Positions 9,585-17,815 of a stretch of 59,966 nt of DNA are shown in pieces; the stretch's first letter is position 1; each line of letters starts with the position of its first letter. Both the position numbers and the translations under genes were made by a program. The notes below the pieces were generated by a model, which was not told the DNA's origin, ran no database searches, and saw only the letters and a list, made by a program, of their open reading frames with translations. The DNA is taken from positions 1-59,966 of the forward strand of contig CAKNQN010000009.1 of NCBI GenBank assembly GCA_930990665.1, in the 5' to 3' direction. The stretch comes from an uncultured Clostridia bacterium (GTDB lineage: Bacteria > Bacillota > Clostridia > Christensenellales > Borkfalkiaceae).

Positions 9585-9850
9585 GTTAAAAATAATGCGC
9601 TAAAATTTTTGAGCGCTCATAAGTTTAGTTGCGCTATCTTTGGATAAAAGAAAACTTATTTAATCATATCATTATTAGTGAGCAGCTTAACATTGACACA
9701 AAAAAATTTTTAATATCAATAGACCTGGATAAAATCATCTATTTTGCATTTTTCCCATCTTAATGTGCTTTCGTTTTCGCTCAATCAAATTTTGGTCAAA
9801 ATTTTTTTAGGTTTGTACGCAAAAGCACGTTGATAACTTTCTCAGATTAA

Positions 9851-9888
9851 AGTTATCCACAAAAGCGCTTTTTGATTTGTGGATAACT
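9851..9888. promoter_or_regulatory. inverted pair of DnaA boxes
   Basis: TTATCCACA (9853-9861) and TGTGGATAA (9878-9886) are consensus DnaA boxes facing each other. The symmetry covers 13 bases per arm (AGTTATCCACAAA / TTTGTGGATAACT) around a 12-base centre holding AGCGCTTTTT. AT-rich sequence follows at 9889-9920. Together with nearby parS sites, this marks a possible origin element. Confidence 0.75.
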
Positions 9889-10608
9889 CATATATATCTA
9901 TACATCAATTATCGTCACGAAAGTTAAACAGAAAACGTTTTTAATGTGGTCGTTTTATCAACGCCCTTGCGTTTTCGCTGAAGGGACAAAGCACCGGTCA
10001 AAAATATTAAATTTTAGATCTGAATCCTGAAGCAGTGGCGAACGCCGCAGCAAACAAAAAAATATAACTTAGAAGCACCCTGAGAGCAATCGAAAATAGC
10101 TTAACATTTCGGAAAAGGTGCAAATAATATTTAATCGACCTAAAAAACTTAAAAATCCAAGAAGTGACCATCGGAAAACAGATATCTAAAACCCGCCATG
10201 GGAAAAATTTCTTATCAATGAAAAACAACTTAAACGGCCTTGGAGGTAACAAAAATAGCCTTAATAAAGGGCCAAAAAACTAAATTTTCAATTAAAATGA
10301 AAACACATTTCGAAAAAGCTGGGATGTATCGATTGAAATAAAAATGAGCGATAATTTTCTTGGCGCTAGAGGCAAACAGTGATAATAATACCAAATAAAA
10401 AGTGATTTTTTATAAAAATAAACAAAAAATTTAACAAATTAAAAAATAGGAAATTAAAGAATTTTGACGGAAGCGGACAAAATTTTCCTGAACAAATAAC
10501 CAGTAATATAAAATCCTACAACTGATTCAAAAACGAAACATAAAATGAAAGGTATAATTTATCTGAAAACTGGAAATAACCATTTCAAAAAATTCAGGCA
10601 GGAAAAAA
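9889..10608. other. A-rich intergenic region before yyaC
   Basis: About 700 bases with no supported gene. The plus strand is clearly A-rich, in contrast to the T-rich 5-6 kb end of the desert. A TATAAT-like hexamer lies near 10553, about 55 bases before yyaC. Confidence 0.5.
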
Positions 10609-11169
10609 ATGGATTACACCTTTAACGTATGCAATTCTCTGGCCAGAACAGGCCTTGTCATGGCCTTGCACAAAGCAATCGCGAGTGATCGTCCGCCGGT
10701 TGCCCTGTGCATCGGGAGCGATCTTGTCATTGGTGATAGTCTCGGGCCCGTCTGCGGAACCCTCTTGCAAGAAAAAACAGGGGCGGGAATTTTCGTATAC
10801 GGGACACTCCGCCATCCGATCACCGCAAAAGAAGTAAAATATCTCAACGAATTTTTGAAAGACACGCATCCCGGATGTCCGATCATCGCCATAGATGCGG
10901 CTGTCGGCGACGCCGGCGACATAGGGCTTTTGAAACTCACAACCTCGGGCATTCGCCCGGGGCTTGGCGCGAACAAAAAACTCTGTAGGGTGGGTGACGT
11001 CGGCATCATGGGTATCGTCGCCGAAAAGTCTATCTTCAATTATTCTCTGATGAACCTTACCCGTCTTAATCTCGTCTATAAAATGGCCGAAATCGTCGCA
11101 GACGCCGTTGCAGACTTTGCTCTCGAAAAAAAATCTGCGACCGCACCATTCCGCGGACTCGCCGGTTAA
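10609..11169 (+). CDS. yyaC: YyaC-type spore protease (DUF1256)
   Basis: 186 residues of the YyaC/DUF1256 family, conserved in endospore-formers, related to the hydrogenase-maturation/GPR protease fold and made during sporulation. Recognisable family motifs are CIGSDLVIGDSLGPVCG (about 34-50), VYGTLRHPI, CPIIAIDAAVGD, GIRPGLGANKKL and VGDVGIMGIV. The ATG follows AGGCAGG by seven bases. In Bacillus subtilis yyaC also sits beside the parAB/origin region, so the location is conserved. The last 18 codons have a decayed duplicate just downstream. The exact substrate of YyaC proteins is not settled. Confidence 0.9.
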   Translation: MDYTFNVCNSLARTGLVMALHKAIASDRPPVALCIGSDLVIGDSLGPVCGTLLQEKTGAGIFVYGTLRHPITAKEVKYLNEFLKDTHPGCPIIAIDAAVGDAGDIGLLKLTTSGIRPGLGANKKLCRVGDVGIMGIVAEKSIFNYSLMNLTRLNLVYKMAEIVADAVADFALEKKSATAPFRGLAG

Positions 11170-11196
11170 CCTCCCGCTTTTCTGCACAGGTACTCT

Positions 11197-11249
11197 ACTT
11201 CGCTTTCAAAAAATTTGCGACCGCACCCTTCCGCAATCTTGCCGGATGA
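11197..11249 (+). pseudogene. duplicated 3' tail of yyaC
   Basis: Positions 11197-11249 resemble the yyaC end at 11114-11169: both contain TGCGACCGCACC, then a TTCCGC core, then GCCGG and a stop-like codon. This looks like a tandem duplication of the last 50-55 bases that has since diverged. The rest of 11250-11760 shows no gene I can support. Confidence 0.55.
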
Positions 11250-11762
11250 TCCACGCTCTTCCCTCCGCTCATACGCAAAAGTAACAAATATATCCATAGA
11301 ATCAAAGATTTGCTGTGCTCCTTTTCCGAGAGGCGCAGCTTTTTCATTTTTTGCGCCCTTGAAAATATATAGCATATTTATGTATAAACGTAATATTTTA
11401 TCGTAAATCTTGACACTGTCACAGAGGCATACCGCTTGCCAAAAGTCATTGCTGTGAACACCCCGTTGTGCCGACCTGCTATTTTTGCATAAACTCTTGG
11501 AAAGAAAACTCAAAAGATTTTGCAAAAAGTTATGCGCGAATAAGCCCTACTTGGACCACGTATTATCGACCTAACACGAAAGCAGGAAGCTGATTTTATG
11601 AAATACTGACGTTTTCTGAAATATTAATCTGATTGCAAAATCTAAGCTTTTACGCCAAATATCCGCAAAAAAGCGTATATTATTGTAATAAGATTTATAA
11701 TTTTTTGGAGCAAAAAAAATAAAAAATTGTTACAAAAAGCTGTCAGTTGTCCTATTATTTTG

Positions 11763-11791
11763 TTGCACAAGATGAATGATTGTGATATAAT
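11763..11791 (+). promoter_or_regulatory. promoter of pilin-like gene 1
   Basis: TTGCAC (11763-11768), 17-base spacer ending TGTGA, TATAAT (11786-11791). The element strongly resembles the promoter of the second pilin-like gene (TTGCCC, 17 bases ending GATGA, TATAATTTA). Confidence 0.75.
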
Positions 11792-11853
11792 TTACACTGT
11801 TAAAAATTCCGATAAAAATCAATGCAGAAAAATTTTTGAAGGAGGGTATTTTT

Positions 11854-13620
11854 ATGATGTTTTTGCGTCATAAAGCCCCGCTAAGTGAGGAAGAAGCGGG
11901 GAGTAAGCGCACGGTAAAGTCGGCTTTGCGGCGCGCGTTCACGATCACCGAGCTTGTGATCGTAATCGCCGTGGTGGCGATCCTGGCAGCGGTGCTGATC
12001 CCGACGTTTGCCAATATCATTGACAAGGCGAACGAATCGGCGGACACGCAGACGGTCAAGAACCTGAACACGATCCTGGAAGCGAACGAGACGCTGGGCG
12101 ATCGTGCGGATACGGTAGAAGAGGCTCTTGCGCAGGCGCTGGAAGGCGGCTACAAGGTGGAGAACCTGACCCCGACCAGTGACGGATACGATATCGTATG
12201 GGATGCAGCGAACAACCGTTTTGCGCTCATTGATAAAGACGGGAACAAGATCTTCGGCGACCCTGCCACGCCCGACAACGTCGCGGGAACGGGGTGCTGG
12301 CAGTTTTCCGAAAACTACTCCGACGTTTCCGACGATAATTATCTATGGTATATGTCGCCCGAAGCGCAGCTTCCTGTAGACGGAAGCGGCAATCTGAATG
12401 TCAGCACCAGCATCAATCTGAGCGCCTTCCCCGAACTGGAAAGCGTGACCGTCCCCGCTGATGCGTCCGGAAAGATCGATATCACGCTGAACAGCGATCA
12501 GACAAATGTGATCGTTGGCGGCTCCAGTACTGCTACTGCTAACGAAGCGACTGTTAATGTTTACGGTTCTATGAAATCCATTCAAGGGCCAAAACCTACC
12601 GCCAGTTTCCAAAATGCCATCGGCGGAAATTATGGGATGAACTCTCTGCATATTTACGGAAATGTAGAGTATCTCTATTATGCTACGGGGCACGTGGTAA
12701 TTGAAAACAATGCTTTTGTCGGAGCTTTGGTCGCCACTTCCGTATTCTCTTCTAACGCCGATAAAATTGATATTGAAATCAAAGCGGGCGGAAAGATTGA
12801 TTATTTGGCAACATCAAGTCAAGTCAACTTGTCTACTTTCAAAGATCCCGCAAAATTGATGAATTATATAGATGATCAAAACGCTGTATCCTCTGTAAAT
12901 ATTCTTTCCGATTACAATATTTCCATCGATTCATTCTTTGTTTCCGGTGGTTTAGGGGTCGAAAAATATCCTTATTCTATAACTACGAATTCTCAGTTTG
13001 GTTATATTAACTCTATCAATTATAGCGAACCCGTACCTTATTATTTTGAATTATCCGCAGATATAGTAATTAGTACTCAATATTTTACTCAATTATCGAA
13101 TATGTATCTTGACCTCAACGGTCATACTATCACAATCAACGTAAAAGATTCGGATACCGTCGCCTCTGCGTTTTTGGTCCAGAAAGGGCACGAACTTACC
13201 ATCAACGACTCCGTAGGTACCGGCGGTATTATCACCCCTGCAAACTATTCGACTGTCGGGAGTGTTGGTTATATCTTTGCACTTGTAGGAACTTCCGGCA
13301 ATAGCAAACTTACCATCAACGGCGGCAATTTTGTTTGCGGTCTGACCGCTGTACAGACAGACGACAAATGCACGGCTGTCATCAATGGCGGAAAATTCTC
13401 TTCGCTTGTAGAAGAAGGGGAGGTTTTCCTGCTCAACCGAATAGACCATGCTGACGACGGCGGTCCTCTCTCCACCATTACGGTAAACGGCGGTCGGTTC
13501 AAGGATTTCGACCCCGCATCCAACAATGCGGACGGCGCAAAGACCAATTATTTGGGCAGCGGCCATACTTCCACAAAAGATACTTCTGTTGCCGGAGAAG
13601 TGTGGTATGTAGTTGCATAA
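11854..13620 (+). CDS. type IV pilin-like protein with beta-helix passenger, 588 aa
   Basis: The ATG at 11854 has GGAGGG eight bases upstream; a TTG 18 bases earlier lies on the ribosome site and is rejected. A 28-residue basic leader ends RRA, then FTITELVIVIAVVAILAA: a class III prepilin signal and pilin helix with Glu at +5, but Ala rather than Gly at -1. Residues to about 150 form a short pilin-like domain. The rest is a long passenger with LDLNGHTITI, LTINDSVGTGG and INGGNF/INGGKF/VNGGRF units, typical of right-handed beta-helix surface proteins. GC content drops through the middle of the passenger. No pilus assembly genes (pilB, pilC, pilD) are nearby. It is probably exported and surface exposed; function unknown. 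Confidence 0.85.
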   Translation: MMFLRHKAPLSEEEAGSKRTVKSALRRAFTITELVIVIAVVAILAAVLIPTFANIIDKANESADTQTVKNLNTILEANETLGDRADTVEEALAQALEGGYKVENLTPTSDGYDIVWDAANNRFALIDKDGNKIFGDPATPDNVAGTGCWQFSENYSDVSDDNYLWYMSPEAQLPVDGSGNLNVSTSINLSAFPELESVTVPADASGKIDITLNSDQTNVIVGGSSTATANEATVNVYGSMKSIQGPKPTASFQNAIGGNYGMNSLHIYGNVEYLYYATGHVVIENNAFVGALVATSVFSSNADKIDIEIKAGGKIDYLATSSQVNLSTFKDPAKLMNYIDDQNAVSSVNILSDYNISIDSFFVSGGLGVEKYPYSITTNSQFGYINSINYSEPVPYYFELSADIVISTQYFTQLSNMYLDLNGHTITINVKDSDTVASAFLVQKGHELTINDSVGTGGIITPANYSTVGSVGYIFALVGTSGNSKLTINGGNFVCGLTAVQTDDKCTAVINGGKFSSLVEEGEVFLLNRIDHADDGGPLSTITVNGGRFKDFDPASNNADGAKTNYLGSGHTSTKDTSVAGEVWYVVA

Positions 13621-13635
13621 CCCCAAAACCAAAAC

Positions 13636-13670
13636 GCGGGAGCGCCGAATGGCGCTCCCGCTTCTCTTTT
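13636..13670 (+). terminator. terminator of pilin-like gene 1
   Basis: GCGGGAGCGCC, loop GAAT, GGCGCTCCCGC, then TTCTCTTTT, 16 bases past the stop. Confidence 0.85.
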
Positions 13671-13680
13671 CCGTTAAAAT

Positions 13681-13707
13681 ACCCGCCGCGCTCTTTGCGC
13701 GGCGGGT
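13681..13707 (-). terminator. terminator of the zinc-ribbon gene
   Basis: ACCCGCCGCGC / GCGCGGCGGGT around a five-base loop, ten bases beyond the minus-strand stop, followed on that strand by ATTTTAA. It may also act in the plus direction (TTTCCTTT). Confidence 0.7.
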
Positions 13708-13716
13708 TTCCTTTGT

Positions 13717-14214
13717 CTATCTTTTTTGCTCCACGGGCGTCCCGCAATAGGGGCACCACGCGTCTTCCGTCTTCTTATACGAGAACTTGGCGCCGCAGGC
13801 AGGGCAGGTGACCGTCTCTTTCTGTTCGCTCAGCTGGCGGTTTGTGTTCAGGATCAGCTCGTCTCCGTTGCGACGGTATCCGATCAGCCACCGCTTACTG
13901 AAACACACCTCGATGCGGTTGCGCACTTCCTTTTCCGGCAGTCCCAGCTGCGAGGCCAGCTCCTGCACCGTATACAGGTGCTCCTCCTCGATGGCCGTGA
14001 TAAACCGAAAATATTCCCTCTTGTTGCCATAGCTCACCCATCCGATCGGGCATCCGTAAAATCCGGCCGCCAAAAATGCGATCCCCACCGCCCAGATTCC
14101 GGGCTGGCCGATCCCCAGCCCTACGCCGAGCAGAACCCCGCCCAGTGGCAATGCAAATGTCAGAAGCAGCGCCAGCGTCAGACTGGAACGAACTGCCTTG
14201 CGTATGGGTTCCAT
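13717..14214 (-). CDS. membrane zinc-ribbon protein, 165 aa
   Basis: Two transmembrane helices near residues 9-35 and 38-58 are followed by a winged-helix-like segment (YTVQELASQLGLPEKEVRNRI) and a C-terminal zinc ribbon (CPACGAKFSYKKTEDAWCPYC). The ATG at 14214 is chosen because it lies seven bases after GGGAGG; an upstream ATG two codons earlier abuts that sequence. It is transcribed divergently from an SPFH protein that also carries zinc ribbons, so the two probably belong to one membrane-associated module. The ribbon may bind a partner rather than DNA. No named family is certain. Confidence 0.8.
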   Translation of the reverse strand: MEPIRKAVRSSLTLALLLTFALPLGGVLLGVGLGIGQPGIWAVGIAFLAAGFYGCPIGWVSYGNKREYFRFITAIEEEHLYTVQELASQLGLPEKEVRNRIEVCFSKRWLIGYRRNGDELILNTNRQLSEQKETVTCPACGAKFSYKKTEDAWCPYCGTPVEQKR

Positions 14215-14244
14215 TTCCATACCTCCCTGATTTTGTACGCTATC

Positions 14245-14273
14245 ATTATATTTTCTTTGACGGGTTTTGTCAA
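14245..14273 (-). promoter_or_regulatory. promoter of the zinc-ribbon gene
   Basis: Minus-strand TTGACA (14273-14268), 17-base spacer, TATAAT (14250-14245): perfect consensus. It sits back to back with the SPFH promoter 47 bases away. Confidence 0.85.
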
Positions 14274-14319
14274 TTCCTTTGGCCTTTTTCCGCCCCGTTT
14301 GATAAATTTTATCACACTG

Positions 14320-14348
14320 TTGACTTTTCCGCGTATTTATGGTATAGT
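14320..14348 (+). promoter_or_regulatory. promoter of the SPFH operon
   Basis: TTGACT (14320-14325), 17-base spacer ending TATGG, TATAGT (14343-14348), 65 bases before the SPFH start codon. Confidence 0.8.
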
Positions 14349-14412
14349 AAAATAGCAGGGGAAGGGCCGTATCACGGCAACGAACATCCCCCTGAAAGGA
14401 AGGTAATTTGCA

Positions 14413-15456
14413 ATGGCGTTGCTGAAAGTGATCGAATGGACAGACAATTCTTCCGATACGATCGTCTATAAAGTCAATATGCAGGGCAACGAGATCAAGC
14501 GCGGCAGCGCACTCACCGTGCGCGAGAGCCAGGTCGCCGTCTTCTGCGACAAGGGCAAAATGGCCGACGTCTTCTTGCCCGGTTACTACAAACTGGATAC
14601 CGACAGCCTGCCCATCGTGACCAAACTCCTCTCCTGGAAATACGGTTTCGAAACACCCTATAAGTCGGATATCTATTTCGTGAACACCAAACAGTTCACC
14701 GGCCAGAAATGGGGCACTTCCAACCCGATCATGATCCGCGATGCCGATTACGGCGCCGTGCGCGTGCGCGGGTTCGGCACCTACGCTTTCCGCGTGAAAG
14801 ACGCCTTCGTGTTCATGCAGGAGCTTTCGGGTACCAATTCCAGCTTTACCACCCGCGACATCACCGACCACATCCGCAGCATGCTCGTGATGGGCATTTC
14901 CGACGCGATCGGCGAGAGCGGCGTGCCCGTCCTCGACATGGCCGCCAACCTCATGGAACTGAGCGCCGCGGTCAAACAATCGCTCTCTGCACGCTTTGAA
15001 TCGATGGGCCTGGAGCTGACCGCTTTCAACTTTGAAAGCTTCTCCCTCCCGCCCGAACTGGAAAAGGCGCTCGACGAGAGCACGCGCCTCGGCATGATGC
15101 GCAAAAATATCGACATCTACACCCAGCTCGCCCAGGCCGACGCGCTCAAAGAAGCCGCCAAAAACCCCGGCATGGCGGGCGGAACCATGGGCGCGGGGAT
15201 CGGCCTCGGGGTCGGCATGCAGATGGGCCAGATGTTCGCAGGCATGGCTCAGCCGCAGAATCGCGGCGCCGCCGGCGCGCCCGCAGCCTCTGCCGCGGGC
15301 GGAAAACACTGCCCCAACTGCGGCGCGCAGCTTTCGCCCAATGCGAAGTTCTGCCCCGAATGCGGCACGCCCGTGCAGCCGAAATGCCCCAACTGCGGCG
15401 CAAATTTGCCCGCGAACAGCAAATTCTGCCCCGAATGCGGCTCGAAAGTCCGCTGA
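14413..15456 (+). CDS. SPFH-domain protein with double zinc ribbon (YdjI-like)
   Basis: 347 residues. The first 230 match the SPFH/YdjI-type family often labelled 'virion core protein', a cytosolic scaffold that assembles on membranes under envelope stress. A Gly/Met/Ala-rich linker (about 250-290) leads to two zinc ribbons: CPNCGAQLSPNAKFCPECG and CPNCGANLPANSKFCPECG. GGAAGG lies ten bases before the ATG. It heads an operon with two small membrane proteins, which resembles the ydjGHI part of the B. subtilis pspA operon, although no PspA is present here. The role in membrane stress is inferred from that family. Confidence 0.88.
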   Translation: MALLKVIEWTDNSSDTIVYKVNMQGNEIKRGSALTVRESQVAVFCDKGKMADVFLPGYYKLDTDSLPIVTKLLSWKYGFETPYKSDIYFVNTKQFTGQKWGTSNPIMIRDADYGAVRVRGFGTYAFRVKDAFVFMQELSGTNSSFTTRDITDHIRSMLVMGISDAIGESGVPVLDMAANLMELSAAVKQSLSARFESMGLELTAFNFESFSLPPELEKALDESTRLGMMRKNIDIYTQLAQADALKEAAKNPGMAGGTMGAGIGLGVGMQMGQMFAGMAQPQNRGAAGAPAASAAGGKHCPNCGAQLSPNAKFCPECGTPVQPKCPNCGANLPANSKFCPECGSKVR

Positions 15457-15471
15457 CACAGGAGGAATGCC

Positions 15472-15888
15472 ATGCTTACAGCCGTAGCGGTCCTGTCCGT
15501 GACCACGGGCGTATTTCTCATCGCTTCCGTCGTGCTCGGTCTTCTGTACGCGCGCGAACACGCCGCAAATGACAGTCAGCGCGCCGGAAAAGTCAAGATC
15601 AAAAAGGGCGTGCGCTACTCCGCCGACGATCGCATCGCCGACGAAAAGGGCCCCGTCGTCACCCTCGCCGAAGGGGACGTTCTCCTCGAAGCGGGCAAAG
15701 TCTACCGCGCCGAACGGGGCGGAACGCTCCTTCCCGGAACGTACACCGCGCTTTCCGCCAGCGACGCTACCCATACCTTTAAGCTGCGCGTCGGCGGGTA
15801 TGTGCGCGACTTCTCACACGGCGAAACGCTCGTCCTTTCGGACGGAGACGAGATCTGTGCCGTCTCCTCCAACGTCATTCTGCGCTGA
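15472..15888 (+). CDS. small membrane protein in SPFH operon, 138 aa
   Basis: An N-terminal transmembrane helix (about 4-26) is followed by a soluble domain rich in short beta-strands (VKIKKGVRYSADD, VVTLAEGDVLLEAGKVYRAE, FKLRVGGYVRDFSHGETLVLSDGDEI). The second half resembles a jelly-roll or SHS2-like sandwich, but I cannot name a family. The ATG at 15472 follows AGGAGG by seven bases, and the gene starts 15 bases after the SPFH stop, so it is in the same operon. Confidence 0.75.
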   Translation: MLTAVAVLSVTTGVFLIASVVLGLLYAREHAANDSQRAGKVKIKKGVRYSADDRIADEKGPVVTLAEGDVLLEAGKVYRAERGGTLLPGTYTALSASDATHTFKLRVGGYVRDFSHGETLVLSDGDEICAVSSNVILR

Positions 15889-15917
15889 TTGCGCCCGAAA
15901 ATAAGGAGATCTTTATC

Positions 15918-16367
15918 ATGAGTAAAAATTTCTTTGTGAAACTTCTCGTCGCGCTCGCCTTCCTGGCCGCCGCGGTGTTCTTCTTTCTCTCCGTGCTCGA
16001 AGTGGAACCCTTCACCGAGTTCTCCGCTTCCTGGGCGGGCGTCATCTTCGCGGGAGTGAGCGGCCTCGCGCTCTTGCTCTCTTCCATCGGCACCAAAAAT
16101 TCCACGCAGCTGAAAAAATTGCAGCTGACTTTGAGCACGGCTTTGCTCGTCGTGGCACTCGTCTGCCTCGTCTTCGCGCTCGCCCTGCCCAAAAACTGGA
16201 TTTTGCCCCTCATCCTCATCCTCATCGGCGTGATGCTCGTGCTCAGCATCCTCATCACGGGCGGGAAAAAATGGGACGAGGGCGACAACCACAAGGTCGG
16301 CTATAAAAATTATTACCAGCGCAAGGCCGAAGAGGAAAAAAATAAAAAAGATCAGGATAACCAATAA
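15918..16367 (+). CDS. four-helix membrane protein in SPFH operon, 149 aa
   Basis: Hydrophobic segments at about 7-26, 37-56, 72-90 and 94-113, then a charged Lys/Glu-rich tail after residue 120. The start follows AAGGAG. It is third in the SPFH operon, 29 bases after the preceding gene. I do not recognise the family; it probably forms the membrane part of the module. Confidence 0.75.
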   Translation: MSKNFFVKLLVALAFLAAAVFFFLSVLEVEPFTEFSASWAGVIFAGVSGLALLLSSIGTKNSTQLKKLQLTLSTALLVVALVCLVFALALPKNWILPLILILIGVMLVLSILITGGKKWDEGDNHKVGYKNYYQRKAEEEKNKKDQDNQ

Positions 16368-16594
16368 ACTGCATTTGTGCAATTTTGTCAAAGAAAACAG
16401 CGCCGTTTTCCACATTTTTGTGTATTGCGCGGTGAACAGCGCAAATTTTCTTTCTAATCGATCGGCGCACGCGGCTTTCCTTTTTTGAAACTCCGACCTC
16501 AGCCGTACAAACCTTTGTTTCCGAAAAAGCAGCCTGTCCAGGTTTGTCCGGTTCGCACCCTTTCATTCCTCCTGCCATAATTTTTCAAAAATCA

Positions 16595-16622
16595 TTGACA
16601 AACAAAAATTCCGTATTATAAT
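16595..16622 (+). promoter_or_regulatory. promoter of the CE15-like gene
   Basis: TTGACA (16595-16600), 16-base spacer, TATAAT (16617-16622); CCGGAG ahead of the ATG serves as the ribosome site. The 16368-16594 stretch holds no gene that I can see. Confidence 0.75.
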
Positions 16623-16650
16623 AGAAAAAAACTCCGGAGAAAATAAAACT

Positions 16651-17730
16651 ATGCCAAAGGCGGAAGATCGCGGCGAACGGGCAATTTTGCCCTCGCTGTT
16701 CGGGAAAGACAAGACCGAAAATTGGGAAAAGCGAAGAAAAGAGCTGGGAGAGATTCTGGCCGGGGAAGAGTACGGCAAGATCCCGCCGCCGCTTCCTTTT
16801 CGCGCGGAAATTCTCAAAACACAGGAAGAGTTTGCCGGAAAAGGTTTCATGGAGTGGCTTTCTCTTCATTTTGAAAGGGAGGAGGCCGCCTTTTCTTTTC
16901 CCGCAAGGCTGATTTATCCGAAAGGCGGACGGAAGTTTCCCTTTTTTATCTTTGCGAATTTTTCCGACGCCGTTCCGGACAGATATTTCCCGGCCGAAGA
17001 GATCATCGATCACGGTTTCGGGGTCCTTTCTTTCTGTTACCAAGACGTTTCCGCTGACCTTGATTCGTTCGGGCAGGGTGCCGAAAAACTCTTTTTAAGC
17101 GGAGATCGGGCGCCTTCGGATTTCGGAAAGATCTCCCTCTGGGCGTGGGCAATGTCGCGGCTTCTGGATTATCTTCTGCAAAGGGGTCTCGCCGACGAAA
17201 ACCGCATCGCGGCGATCGGCCATTCCCGCCTGGGAAAAACCGCCTTGTGGGCGGGAGCCAACGACGAACGCTTTTCCTTCGTCTTTTCCAACAACTCCGG
17301 CTGTTCGGGCGCTTCCCTTTCCCGCAACAAATCGGGCGAAACCGTAAAGATCATCACAGATGCCTTTCCCCACTGGTTTTGTAAAAATTACAGAAAATAT
17401 GCCGATCACGAGGCGTCGATGCCCTTTGATCAGCACTTTCTGCTCGCCATGATCGCGCCAAGGACCGTCGCAATCGGGGCGGCAAAAGAGGACACCTGGG
17501 CGGATTCCCGCAGCCAGTATCTCTCTTGCAGAGCCGCAGAAAGCGCCTATCGCCTCTTCCGACCGGGCACCTCGTTCGAAGATGATTCGCCCCGGACGGG
17601 AAAAGAATATGGAACCTCCGGCATTTTTTTCCGCGAACGGGAGGGGACGCACTACCTCAGCCGCGCAGATTGGCTCTATTATCTCCGCATCATGGAAAAA
17701 TCTGCCCCCGCAAAATCCGAAAATTTCTGA
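16651..17730 (+). CDS. CE15-like (glucuronoyl) esterase family protein
   Basis: 359-residue alpha/beta hydrolase. The nucleophile motif GHSRLGKTALWAGA (about 190-203) is the CE15-type G-x-S-R-x-G-K sequence, and SGCSGASLSRNKSGE plus FPHWFCKNYRKY are also typical of CE15 and related acetyl-xylan esterases. The catalytic histidine is likely in EGTHYLSRADW near residue 332. CE15 enzymes cut ester bonds between glucuronic acid in xylan and lignin alcohols. There is no signal peptide, so it is probably cytosolic and works on imported oligosaccharides. It stands alone between its own promoter and a strong terminator. Confidence 0.8.
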   Translation: MPKAEDRGERAILPSLFGKDKTENWEKRRKELGEILAGEEYGKIPPPLPFRAEILKTQEEFAGKGFMEWLSLHFEREEAAFSFPARLIYPKGGRKFPFFIFANFSDAVPDRYFPAEEIIDHGFGVLSFCYQDVSADLDSFGQGAEKLFLSGDRAPSDFGKISLWAWAMSRLLDYLLQRGLADENRIAAIGHSRLGKTALWAGANDERFSFVFSNNSGCSGASLSRNKSGETVKIITDAFPHWFCKNYRKYADHEASMPFDQHFLLAMIAPRTVAIGAAKEDTWADSRSQYLSCRAAESAYRLFRPGTSFEDDSPRTGKEYGTSGIFFREREGTHYLSRADWLYYLRIMEKSAPAKSENF

Positions 17731-17739
17731 GAAGAAAAA

Positions 17740-17776
17740 GCGGCATCCCGCCCTTTCGGCGGGATGCCGCTTTTTT
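17740..17776 (+). terminator. terminator of the CE15-like gene
   Basis: GCGGCATCCCGCC, loop CTTTC, GGCGGGATGCCGC, then six T. An A-rich run on the left side means it can also stop the minus-strand MATE transcript. Confidence 0.92.
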
Positions 17777-17815
17777 GTCTTTTTTTACTGCTTTTCTCTT
17801 CTTTGTCTGCGTGTT

